Of a DNA stretch of 64,000 bases, positions 41,842 through 52,800 are shown piece by piece. Source of the DNA: Ruminococcus sp. YRD2003 (lineage in GTDB: Bacteria; Bacillota; Clostridia; Oscillospirales; Ruminococcaceae); assembly GCA_900109435.1 (NCBI GenBank), contig FNZT01000003.1, forward strand, positions 546,749-610,748. Direction: 5' to 3'. Below the pieces are notes generated by a model. The model was not told the origin of the DNA. It did not search any database and saw nothing but the letters and a program-made list of their open reading frames with translations. Position 1 is the first letter of the stretch. Every line of letters begins with the position of its first letter. The translations under genes were made by a program, and so were the position numbers.

Positions 41842-44800
41842 TTATTCGGCGGGAACTTCTTCTGCGGACTTTTCGGGAAGAGCCTCGAAGTAATACCCGT
41901 GTGACTTTGCAAATGAAGCCGTGAATGAGTCTGCATACCCATAGAATGCCGAAAGATCGGTACAATCACTGAATGCAAGATCGCTGATGCTCTCGATACC
42001 GCTGCCCGTCGTCACTGTTTTCAACGACGTACAGCCTGTGAAAGCTCCGACATCAATACTTGTAAGCGCATCGGGAAGCTCGATCTTTTCAAGTCGTGTA
42101 CACTTGTAGAACGCACCCGCGCATATCTCCGTGACACCTGCGGGAACCGTCACCGATGTAACGTAATTGCAGTAAGCGAAAGCGTCCTCGCCTATCCGCT
42201 TGACATTCTCGGGGAGCACTACCTCCTCGGCAGTGCCGTTGTACTTGCAGAGTATGCCGTCACCCACCACAGCGAATTCACCGCGGAGGTAAGACGCCTC
42301 GAAGCGCGAGCCGAAGAACGCCCTGCTGCCTATTTTCTCGACCGAGGCAGGGATAGTCATATCTCTCGCCGACGAGTTCATGAACGCGCCGCTCTGTATC
42401 TCCTTTAATGTGTTCGGGAGCACAACGTCCTCGAGGTCACCGACGTTCTTGAACGCGTTCTTGCCGATGACGGTAACGGGCTTACCCGCTATCTGCGAGG
42501 GAACAGTGATATACCAGTAACGCTCGGTCCACTTGTCGATCACGATATGGTCTTCCTCTTCGGTATAATCAACTCCGCCTGTCGGGAGGTATTTGATCCC
42601 GTTTTTGACTGCATATGCGGCAGTATCGGAGTTTACCATACCGCGGATAGTCATATCAGGCGTAAGAACATAGCTCTTCTCTCCCGCCTCGTTAGTCACG
42701 GTATTCCAGCCTATCTGATGATTGAAGCCGTCATTGGAGCAATAATTTGATTTTTCAATAGTTATATCGGTAAGTGCGGGACAATCAAGGAAAACACCGT
42801 CGTAGATATTGAGCTGACCGTTTAAAGCCGAAGAATCAAAGCTTGCGAGCTTAGTGCAGCCTGCAAATGCGTATTTGCCGAGGTCACGTCTGCCGCCTGC
42901 TCCGAGCTTGACAGCCGTGAGCGAGGTGCAGCCGTTGAAGGCATACTCGCCGATACTGCCTGTATTGTCGGAGAATACGACCTCTGTCAGCCCCGAGCAG
43001 CCCTTGAACGCATTTGCGGGGATATTAAAGCCATTTTCCGCGAGTGTGAGATCGACCTTTGTGAGTGAAGCACAGCCGTTGAAGCAGCCTGCGCCCACCT
43101 CTGTCAGTGCCTTTGGAACAGTGAAGCCGACGAGTGACTTACAGCCGCTGAAAGCATTTGCACCTATCTTTGTGATCGTATTGGAATGCTTTACTGTTTT
43201 GAGAGCCGCACAGCCCTCAAAGCAGCTCTCGGGCACTGCCGTCACAGCAGCGGGGAGCGTCACAGCCTCAAGCTTAGTGCAGCTGATAAAAGCGCCCTTT
43301 TCGACAGTCGTAACGGAATCGGGGATGACAACGCTCTTCATCGCGGAATTCTTGAATGCGAATGCCTGTATCTTGGTCACGGGGAGCTTTTCGATAGTTG
43401 CGGGGATAGTTATGGTCTCAGCCTTCGGGTCACAGTCAGTGATGACTACGCTCTCGCCGTCAATGTAGTATCCGACGCAGAGCTTGCTGTAGTCCTTTGT
43501 TCCGTACTGCTCGAAAGGTATGCCGTTAGCCTTTGCATAGTCCTCGGCAATGGAATTGAAATAGCCCTTTACAGTGAAGCCTTCAACAAGTCCTTCAGCA
43601 CCGTATCCGAGCGCTTTCTCACCTATCGACGATACATTGTTGAGCACGACTGCCGACTTCATAGCGGTGCAGCCTATGAACGCATTTGCCATGATAGTTT
43701 TCACGTTGTTCGGGATAGTGATAGTCTCAAGTGCCGTACAATTCTGGAATGCCAGTCCCTCTATAGTCACGAGCGCCTTCGGGAGCTTTACCTCTTTGAG
43801 AGAGGTACAGTTGCTGAAGAATCCCTCGGGCAAAAGTGTTGCTGCATCGGGCAGCGCAACGCTTGCAAGCGATATGCAGCCGCTGAAAGTCTTTGGTGCA
43901 AGAGCAGTCAGCGTCGTCGGGAGCACTGCGCTCGTAAGAGCCGTACACCCCGTAAATACACCCGTCCCCATTTCAGATATGCCCTCGGGAAGAGTTATCG
44001 ACTTCAGCGATGTGCAATTGCAGAAAGCAGAGCCGTTTATCTTTGCAAGAGCGGGCTCCTTGGCAAAAGAGACTGTTTCAAGTGCCGAGCATCCGTTGAA
44101 GCATCGCTCGGGCAGCTCTGCCAGAGGTGCGGGAATGGTAATCGAAGCAAGCGATGTACAGCCGTTGAACGCGTCATTTCCGATTGCCGCAACGCTGTCG
44201 GGAAGAGTTATCTTCTTGATAGCAATACAATTTGCGAAAGCACGAGCTCCGACGCTCTCGGGCTTGCACTCCTTTGCAAACTCAACAGCCGAAAGCTTGT
44301 CACAGCCCTCGAACATACTGCCCGAAACAGACTTCAGCGAAGCGGGAAGCGTTATTTTCTCCAGAGCCTTGCAGTTGTAAAACTCAGCTCCGAGGAGAGT
44401 TTCAAGGTTCTTGGAGAGCGTTATGTCAGTCAGCGCCGTACAGCCGTTGAAGCACTCATAGCCTATAGACTTGACGCTGTCGGGGATAACTATCTTTTCG
44501 AGCGAGGTGCATCCCTCGAACATACCGTTGTGGTCGCTGTTATACCAACCGTAGTATCTGTTTGGGAGAGCCTCCGCCTTATTGGAAATGGTGACATCTT
44601 TGAGCCCCGAACAAAACTCGAATACAGCTCCGCCGAGCTCTGTAACGGAATCGGGCATAGTGAAAGCAGTGAGCGACTTGCAGCTTGCAAATGCACCCTC
44701 ACCGATGAGCTCCAGCCCGTTGTTGAGCTTGACAGACGCGAGCTTTGTACAGCCTCCGAACGCCCAGCTCTGTACCTTTGTTACTCCGGCTGGAACTTCA

Positions 44801-46860
44801 ATGCTTTCAAGAGATGTACACCCGTAGAATGCCGAACTGCCTATCTCCGTAACGCCTGTCGGTATCGTTATCGCAGTAAGCGAAGTACACCCTCTGAACA
44901 GCTCGGAACGAATTACCGTCAGCCCCTTCGGAAGGACGGCATCGCTGAGAGATGTACAGCCGTAGAACGAAGCATTTCCTATCTCGATGACGGTCGCAGG
45001 GATAGTAACCTTTTCAAGCGCAGTACAGTCGCGGAAGGCGCTCTCCCCTATCTCGGTGACACCCGAGGGAATGGTAACTTCCTTGAGCCCCTTCATACCC
45101 GCATACATACCATTGCTGATGACAGTCATCTTTGCGGGAAGGGTAAGGCTCTCAAGCCCCGTACAGTTGTTGAAAATACGCTCGCCCGCTGTCTCGAGAG
45201 ACTCGGGAAGCACCACAGACTTTATCGCAGGGCAGTCGGTAAATGCATATGAGCCTATAGATGTCAGTCCCGCGGGGAGCTTTACCTCGGCAAGAGCATC
45301 ACAGCTGCCGAAAGCGTAGTCGGACACAGCCGTAACTCCGTCTGGGATAGTAATGCTCTCGAGTGCATTGCAGTCGTAGAAGATATATGAGCCCATAGAA
45401 GTCAGTTTCTTTGGCAGAGCAATACTCTTCAAAGATATACAGCTCTGGAAGAAGCCGTATTCATAATTCGGGAGCGCGGTCAGTTCATTGCTGAGCTTAA
45501 CATCAGCGAGCGCGCGGCAGCCTGCAAAGCATCCTCCGCCCATTTCCGTAACGCTGTCGGGGACAGTCACGGACGTGAGCCCCGTACAGTCGCGGAAAGC
45601 CTCGGCTCCAACAGTCGTTACGCTGTCGGGAAGAACTATCGACGTGAGTGCCCCGCAGCGGAAGAAAGCAAATCCTCCGACGGTTTCAAGGTCGCTGTTA
45701 AAGCTGACTTTTTCGAGCTTGCCGCATTCCGAGAATGCAGATGCACCGAGCGCCTTAACGCCCTTTGGAAGTGCTATCTCCGTGACAGGAGTTCCCGCAA
45801 AGCAGCTGCTTCCTATCGTCTCGCAGCGCCCCGCAAACGTGACTTTCGCAAGAGCCCCGCAGCGTGCGAATGCAGAATCATCGAGCGAAACTCCGTCAGG
45901 GAGCTGTATCGCCGTCAGAGCCCCGCAGTACGAAAAAGCGCTCTTGCCGATAGTCTTTACGGTCGTGGGGATAGATATGGCCTTGAGCTTGTCGCAGCTG
46001 TGGAAACAGCTGTCGGGGATAGCTCCGAGCTCCTCGGGGAATACGACATACTGAAGCTCATTGCAGTCGTAGAACGCGTTTGCTCCGAGAGCCGCCGTCC
46101 TGCCCTCAAACATGACCTTGTTGAGAGCCGCACAATTATAGAATACGCTCGTTCCGAATGTCACATTATCGGGAAGGCTCAGATACTCGAGACCGTCGCA
46201 GTATGCAAAGCATTCATTGCCGAGCGTTATGCCGTCGGGAAGGATAACACGCGAGAGCGCATCACAGTTGCGGAAACAGCTGTTGCCGAGGCTCTCCGCA
46301 CCTGTCGGTATCTCGATGCCGAGCAGAGAGGGGTCCTCCGCAAAAGCATTTGCCCCTATCGTCTTTATGCCCTTTGACATATTGACCGTAACGAGCTTGC
46401 CGCAGCTATAGAAGGCTTCAGCCCCGATATCGGTCACCGTATCGGGGAGAGCTGCCTCCCCGAGCAGTTCGCAGTCACGGAACGCACGGTAGCCGATAGT
46501 CACGATACCGCTCGGTATCTTCACCGAAGTGACGTTCTTTCCCATAAATGCGCTGTCTCCGATGGCAGTGACGGCAGTTCCGTCTATTTTATCGGGGATA
46601 ACGACATCAGCAGCAGTACCGTTGTATGCAGTGATAGTCAGCGTACCGCTCTCTTCCTTCTTTGTCGAGAACTCAGGGAGCTCCGCCGCCTCGTCTGCCG
46701 TCTTGACCGACGGCTCCGAGGGAAGGGCGAATGTATTCTTTTCAGCTAATGCCGTTGTATTATCCTCCGCAATAGTGCCTGCTCCCGCAAACGGGAATGA
46801 TGTCACCGTGAGCGAGGCGCTGAGCACTGCGGAAATAAGCTTTTTATTCAGTTTTTTCAT
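41842..46860 (-). CDS. Giant secreted BspA-like leucine-rich-repeat protein
   Basis: 1672 residues. Signal peptide (about 1-26), then some sixty 20-24-residue repeats of the type 5 / TpLRR class (pattern IPDSVT.IG..AF.GCT.L..V.LP) almost to the end. Insertions of another beta module interrupt it at YGTKDYSKLCVGYYIDGE and GGVDYTEEEDHIVIDKW. There is no dockerin, sortase motif or membrane anchor; the last residues are acidic (LPEKSAEEVPAE). BspA-like proteins bind host or food proteins and surfaces. AGGAGGAG lies before the ATG, 17 bases after the preceding giant gene's stop, so the two are one operon. The repeats cause long false open frames on the plus strand. Confidence 0.9.
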   Translation of the reverse strand: MKKLNKKLISAVLSASLTVTSFPFAGAGTIAEDNTTALAEKNTFALPSEPSVKTADEAAELPEFSTKKEESGTLTITAYNGTAADVVIPDKIDGTAVTAIGDSAFMGKNVTSVKIPSGIVTIGYRAFRDCELLGEAALPDTVTDIGAEAFYSCGKLVTVNMSKGIKTIGANAFAEDPSLLGIEIPTGAESLGNSCFRNCDALSRVILPDGITLGNECFAYCDGLEYLSLPDNVTFGTSVFYNCAALNKVMFEGRTAALGANAFYDCNELQYVVFPEELGAIPDSCFHSCDKLKAISIPTTVKTIGKSAFSYCGALTAIQLPDGVSLDDSAFARCGALAKVTFAGRCETIGSSCFAGTPVTEIALPKGVKALGASAFSECGKLEKVSFNSDLETVGGFAFFRCGALTSIVLPDSVTTVGAEAFRDCTGLTSVTVPDSVTEMGGGCFAGCRALADVKLSNELTALPNYEYGFFQSCISLKSIALPKKLTSMGSYIFYDCNALESITIPDGVTAVSDYAFGSCDALAEVKLPAGLTSIGSYAFTDCPAIKSVVLPESLETAGERIFNNCTGLESLTLPAKMTVISNGMYAGMKGLKEVTIPSGVTEIGESAFRDCTALEKVTIPATVIEIGNASFYGCTSLSDAVLPKGLTVIRSELFRGCTSLTAITIPTGVTEIGSSAFYGCTSLESIEVPAGVTKVQSWAFGGCTKLASVKLNNGLELIGEGAFASCKSLTAFTMPDSVTELGGAVFEFCSGLKDVTISNKAEALPNRYYGWYNSDHNGMFEGCTSLEKIVIPDSVKSIGYECFNGCTALTDITLSKNLETLLGAEFYNCKALEKITLPASLKSVSGSMFEGCDKLSAVEFAKECKPESVGARAFANCIAIKKITLPDSVAAIGNDAFNGCTSLASITIPAPLAELPERCFNGCSALETVSFAKEPALAKINGSAFCNCTSLKSITLPEGISEMGTGVFTGCTALTSAVLPTTLTALAPKTFSGCISLASVALPDAATLLPEGFFSNCTSLKEVKLPKALVTIEGLAFQNCTALETITIPNNVKTIMANAFIGCTAMKSAVVLNNVSSIGEKALGYGAEGLVEGFTVKGYFNSIAEDYAKANGIPFEQYGTKDYSKLCVGYYIDGESVVITDCDPKAETITIPATIEKLPVTKIQAFAFKNSAMKSVVIPDSVTTVEKGAFISCTKLEAVTLPAAVTAVPESCFEGCAALKTVKHSNTITKIGANAFSGCKSLVGFTVPKALTEVGAGCFNGCASLTKVDLTLAENGFNIPANAFKGCSGLTEVVFSDNTGSIGEYAFNGCTSLTAVKLGAGGRRDLGKYAFAGCTKLASFDSSALNGQLNIYDGVFLDCPALTDITIEKSNYCSNDGFNHQIGWNTVTNEAGEKSYVLTPDMTIRGMVNSDTAAYAVKNGIKYLPTGGVDYTEEEDHIVIDKWTERYWYITVPSQIAGKPVTVIGKNAFKNVGDLEDVVLPNTLKEIQSGAFMNSSARDMTIPASVEKIGSRAFFGSRFEASYLRGEFAVVGDGILCKYNGTAEEVVLPENVKRIGEDAFAYCNYVTSVTVPAGVTEICAGAFYKCTRLEKIELPDALTSIDVGAFTGCTSLKTVTTGSGIESISDLAFSDCTDLSAFYGYADSFTASFAKSHGYYFEALPEKSAEEVPAE

Positions 46861-46876
46861 TTGTGTATCTCCTCCT

Positions 46877-49800
46877 TTACTTGGTCACGGCGCCTGTCGA
46901 AGCAGCTGCATACGCGGCAAGTATCGCTGAAGCGTCCTTTGCGTCGATGAATGAATCTCCGTTCATATCCGCAGCCTTCTTACGGTCGTCTGTGAGACCG
47001 CCATCGCCGCCTGTCGAGACCTTGGAGTAGTAAACAAGTACCATAGTTGCGTCCTTCGCGTCGACATTTCCGTCGCCGTTCACATCACCTGGCTTATACT
47101 CGGCAGGCACGCTCTCAACGCCTTCCATAGCGTTATAGAGCACCTTCTCGGCAGAGAGACCGCTGCCCTTGAGAGTGATTCCGCCCGTTGTTACTGCATA
47201 CTTGGTAAGGTCGATATTCTGAGTTGCACTCTTGCCCGCCGCAATGTCCTTGAACGATACCGTGTCGAGCACCCTGCCCGTAACGAGCTCGGAGACAACT
47301 ATCTCGTCAGAGCCCGCAGCCGTACCGTTATTGGTAACTGTGAGCGCGAGTGTGTCCTTATCGGTCTTTTCAGCCGATATCTCGAGCACACTGAAAGCAG
47401 TCGAGAGCTTGAAAGTGTTATCATCGGCAAAGGAGTCGGAGTCGTCGGCCGTATTGACGGTGAATGTGAATTCCTTCGCTGTATCGGGAGTTATCTCCGC
47501 CTTGACGTGCTTTACGCCGTTAACGGGTATCACGCACTCGATGACCTTGTCAAATACTATCTTGCCGTCAGCATCCGCGGCAGTTACGTGAACTCCGCTT
47601 ACAGCACAGTCGCCGCGGTTCTCAACGGTAAGGTCAACGGGCATAGTCTTTCCTGCCTTATAGTCGTCCTTATCGCAATAAACGTCAGTGAGGGCGATGT
47701 TTTTGATATTGCTGATATCGAGAGAAACGATGCTGTTTGAAGTAGCCACATCCTCAGCAGAAACAACTGCACTCGTCCTGTCCATAACGGTAACTATCCT
47801 GTCGCCGAACGAAGCCGCCCTTACATTTCTGAGGTACTGTCCCTGCTCGGTAAGCTTGACGGGCTCGCCCCACTCCCCTGTTGTGCTGTCGTAAACAGAC
47901 TCATAGAGGTTAGAGGCCTTTTCGCCGTCAGCAGCCGTCCAGATGATGCGGTCTCCCACTATCTCGAAGCCTGCCTGTACTGCGGGAACGCCCGCGTCAA
48001 AGAGGTAGTCGGCATTCGTGAGGTTCTCCGAGCGGCAGATATTGTCATTCTGCTGCCAGTAGAGGCAAGCAGCCTTGTCGGAAGCAGCCTTAGCGAATAC
48101 AGGAGCGGAAACATTGCCCGAAGCAATGATATACGGCTGAGCCTCGCCGCTCTTTATCGTACGGAGAGTTGTATCCGACACTGTGCTGAGGTCGTTGTCA
48201 TCGTCCGTAACATAAACGATATAGAGCTGGTCGTTATGAGAAGCCGCCGTGAGATCAGTGACAGCATTTGCATTTTCGAGTACAGCCTCGGGAGCGCTCC
48301 AGCCGTTCTCGCCGAGCTCGGATACCATAACGGAATTCGAGCTGTTTGTGCCGAGGTAGCTGTTTTCGCTGTTTGCCACCCATACTGCGTATGCAGTACC
48401 GTCAACAGCCGTAATAACGGGCTTCATGTCGAGGACGTCCTTGTCAGCTGTAAGAGCTGTTACGCTGCCGAACTTTCCGTTCTTTGCATCAAACTCTGAA
48501 ACAGCTATATTCTGTGCAGCTGTCCAGTCAGTGAGCTCAGCCTTATCGGAAAGCCCCTCAGCCGTATTCTGATAGATAAGGTACATCTTCTTGCCGTCCG
48601 ACCACAGATACGGAGCATAGTCGCCCGTCTTGTCGGTGTCGACCTGCGCGGGAGCGCTCCAGCCCTTATCCGCCGTGTATACGGTATACATGAGCCTGTA
48701 TGCATTTGCCGCACCGCGGGTCGGGTCGCTGTCGAGATATACCATAACGAGCTTGCCGTCAACAGCTTCGAGCTGTATCTGCGTCATATCGAGAGCATTG
48801 CCGGCGAGCTCGGTAAGTGCAAGATAGCCGTTATCGCCTGATATCCGAGTTTTCTTGTCGGCAGTCCAGACGCTGCCTTCCGCAGTCTCAGCGAGGTTAT
48901 AGAGTGATTCGTCATACAGTGCGGAGTACAGACCTCCGAGCGAAGCAGTCTTGCCCTGCTGCTGTTTTCGTTTAGAGTACAGGACTATCGGGTCGTCGGG
49001 ACTCAGCAGTGATTTTTTCAGCTCGAACGGTCCGATATAAGCCTTCAGTCCGACCTCATATTCAAACGTTATCTTATTCAGGCCCCTGTCCTCGGGAACA
49101 ATGGAAAGAAGCGTAACAAAGAAAGTGAGCTTGACCTCGCCGTATACACCTGCGGCGGCAGCTCCCGAGACGCCTACGCCCGCGAACACCTCGCCCGATA
49201 CCTCTGCCTCGACCGAGAGGCTTCCTGTTATCTCGAGGTCGCCGTCGTTACACTCGATAGTGAACGATGTGTTCACGTTGAGCTTGAGACCTACGCCCAC
49301 GCTTATCGCGATCGGGATAGAAGCGACCACAACGGTCGTTTCCCATTCATACTTGAATTCAAACTGTATAAGGAGCTGTCCGCGGAACACGATGCCGCCC
49401 GTGCGGACGCACTCGGCAAAGCCCTTCTTCGGGTCGTAGCTTGCAGACAGAGCACCCATTACGTTCATCTCTGCCTTGAAATCACCCTCCTTGAAGTTGA
49501 GGGGATTCTTCTTGATAGGAGCCTTCTTTATATCGTCGGCTACCTGTTTTATCGTCTTGCCCTTGTACTGCTCGATTATCTTCTGAGCTTCCTTGAACTC
49601 CTCCTGAATGGACTTATCGTCGTCGTCATCGTCATCATCATCGTCGTCACCGTGAGCGAGCAGATCAAAGTCCTCGTCCATGAGTACGAGCGATGCGAAG
49701 CCCTCGTCATCGAGTGAGAGCGTTACGGGGAGGTTGAGGTTGTCGAGCTTGAATGTCTTGCCGCCCACTATGGGGATATCCTCGTTGAACTCATACTCGA

Positions 49801-52800
49801 ACGCGTCGCCGAGAGTCATCGAGCCCTTGTACTTCTCCCATGCATATGTATCATCCTCGGGGTCACCGAATGCACCGGGAGTAGCGATATTGCCTTTACC
49901 GTCGGAATACCCCTGCGAAACATGGCCGGGTTCGTAGTGCTTATCCTCGTCTGTCTCTTCCTCTTCATAGAGCCCGTTGGATTCGAGCTGTACGTAGTCG
50001 ATGCCATTGGTATAGCCGATGTAGGGAAGAATGACCTTGCGCTTGTATCCGCCGCAGGTGACGGTCATATTGTGATTTCCGCCGTCTGTCGGGATATCGA
50101 GAACAACATAGCCGTCCTCGTTGGTAGTCGCAGATGTTCCGTTGAAGGAAACCGTTGCATTCCTGAGCGGCTTTTCGTATCTGCCGCCTGTGATAAAGAG
50201 TACGAACTGAGTATCGTGGTCGTAATCGAGTTCCTTTATCTCGTCAACGATGATGAACTCTGTATTGGGAACAACGCTGAGCGTAACAGGTATGCGTGAG
50301 CCGTTGTGCACCTTCAGTGACGCCTTGACCACATCAAGACGGCTGTCATAGAAACTGTCCTCGCCGACGCCGTCGATGCTGTTGAATACCTCCTCACACT
50401 CGTAGATAACGCTGTACGAGAAGCCGGGCTCGAGTATCTCGAGGGGAGCTTCGTCTGCCGCAAGGATCCTAACGTATCTGCCGTCCTTCTTAATGCTTCT
50501 CTGGTAGATACAGGGGAGCTTGCTGTTGAAGTTTCCGAGCGCACTGGAGACGATAGCTCCGACGTCGGTATTCGGACAGTATACGTCCACGGGGCAGTTA
50601 TTCGTCATGCGCACCTCGAAAACGAAGCGGTTGTCGAAGAGCTGCTGAGGGATAATGATATCAACAGCTACAGCCTTCTCGCCGTAAACGGTAATAGGCT
50701 CATCGGGGGTGAACTCGGCATTTATCTGCTCGTTGAACCTGTCGAGATGACCCGAATAGGAGGCTGAGATGTCGTACTTGCCCTCCTTGTCTCCGCGGAT
50801 TATCCAGTCGATATCCTTGAACGACTGCCCCTCGAGAACATCGAACGAAACGTTAGCGCTGTCGCTCTTTTCGGTCTCGACGAGGGAAAGCCCGTCGGGA
50901 AGGTTGAGCTTTACTTCATTCTGAGAGATAGTGTACTGACGGTCTGCATTGTTGTAGACTGTAAGGCTTGCGTGGAAGAATTCCTTCAGGAAGCTCGCCT
51001 TAACGGGGACCGTCATAGTGATGAGCGTGTCTACCTCGTTTGTGACGGGGTCAATACTAACATATACGGGCTTGGTAACTACGGAGCCGCCCGAGCCGCC
51101 GCCCCAGTTTCCGCCGCCCCAGCTGCCGCCCCAGCCGCCGCCGCCGACAACGCCGCCCTTGCTGTTGGCGTAGAAGTGCATCCTACCCTTGTCATGCTCG
51201 TGAGCCTTATAGGTGATGTTCACTTCAACCTCAACGATGTGCTGGTTCTCGGGAGCGGTTATGTCGATACCCGCAGCCTTTATCTCATCGAGCTTCATGC
51301 GCTCGACCTTGAAATCTGCTGTGACGATATCCTCCTCGACAACGGAGAAATAGAAGCTGTTGCCCTTGCCTGCGAGGATAGTACACTCCTTTTCGGCGGG
51401 AAGATAGCCGTCTCCGAATACACCTATGGTATGTATGCCTGCGACGGTGCTGAAAGTGACCTTGCCGTTTGAATCGGTCGCAAGCTTCTTCTGACGCTCG
51501 GTGCCGAGGTCAACGTATACGTTAATGCCTGCTGCGGGCTTGCCGTCAGTAGTCTTCACATATACCGTAGATTCACCGATGAGAACGCGCTCTATAACGT
51601 CGATGACGCATTTACAGGTCGAAACGAGTCCCTGCTCGTTCGTGCAGGTGAGAGTTGCCGTGTACGTACCTGTTTCCGTATACTTATGCACGAACTTGGC
51701 AGTAGCGGCAGAAGTGTCGCTGACAGAAGTACCGTCGCCGAAATCGAGCTCTATCTTCTCGATACCGTAGTAGTCGCGGCAGCCTGTCGCGTCAAAGATG
51801 TACTCGACGCCCTTCTGCTGTGCATTCTCCACGGCGAGTGAAGCCTCAGGAGCGGTGTATATCTGCATAGGAGCAGTCTCCTTGCTTGTCATTATGCCGT
51901 TCGAGCAGTATGCCTCGACCTTGTAGGTGAGAGTTCCCGCCGCATTGACGCTGTAGTCAGTGAATACATACTCGCCCTTTTTCTCGGCATCGACCTCCAA
52001 AGAGCCGATACGCTGCCACGAAGCAGTATTTGCCTTCTTATAGATGTAGTAGCCTGTAGAGAGCTTGTTCTCCTCCGCCTTCCATGTGAGGGCGATATGG
52101 TCGGAGAGCTGCTCTGCCTTTATCTCCTTGATATCGGTGAAGGAGTTGTCGACGGTGTACTTGACCGTCTTCGTGTCAGCCTTTAAGCCTGCTCCGTCGG
52201 CAGCACTGACCCTCACCTCCACGCTCTCAGCCTTGAGAGCAGCCTCGGGGAGAGTGCCCTCGGCAACAGTGTAATAGTCGTTGATGTCCTTGAGCTCAAC
52301 AAAGGGCTTGAAGGTGTCGTTTTCGCTGATACGGTACTCCATTGTCACGGAAGCGAGCTTAACATTATCGCTCACGAGAGATGACACCTTGTTGTTTGCG
52401 GTGCTGATGACCTCGGTCTCAGCGGGAGAAACGCTCACTATCTCGGGCTTTTCCTTGTCCTCCTTGAGGACAGCGCTTACAGCCTTGGACATCGCGCTTT
52501 CGTTGCCTGCGGCGTCTATAGCTGTGAGCTTATAGAAGTATGTCTTACCCGTCTCGGCAGACCTGTCGAAGTAGTTGAGCGAGCTGCTCTTCTCGAGGAT
52601 AGCGGCATACTCGCCGTCCTCCTTGTCGCTTCTGTAGAGCGAGAAATAAGCAGACTCGGTCTTATCTTCATAGGGCTCCCATTTCAGCTCGATAGCATTT
52701 GAGTCAGCCGAAGCGCTGAACTTCGTCGGAGCCGCAGGAGCAGTACGCTTGACGATATACTCATATACAGCCGAAAGCTCGCCCTTGTTGCCTGCCGCAT

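Noticed and set aside
43186-45252. A 688-codon open frame on the plus strand, and many others opposite 41842-55198
   Set aside because: They are mirror frames of repeated leucine-rich-repeat codons on the minus strand. No ribosome site, no family pattern, and Cys/Arg-rich nonsense composition.
49624-49656. GTC/ATC simple repeat as a mobile or phase-variable site
   Set aside because: It is the coding run for ten Asp residues in the giant protein; mixed GAC/GAT codons make slippage less likely.
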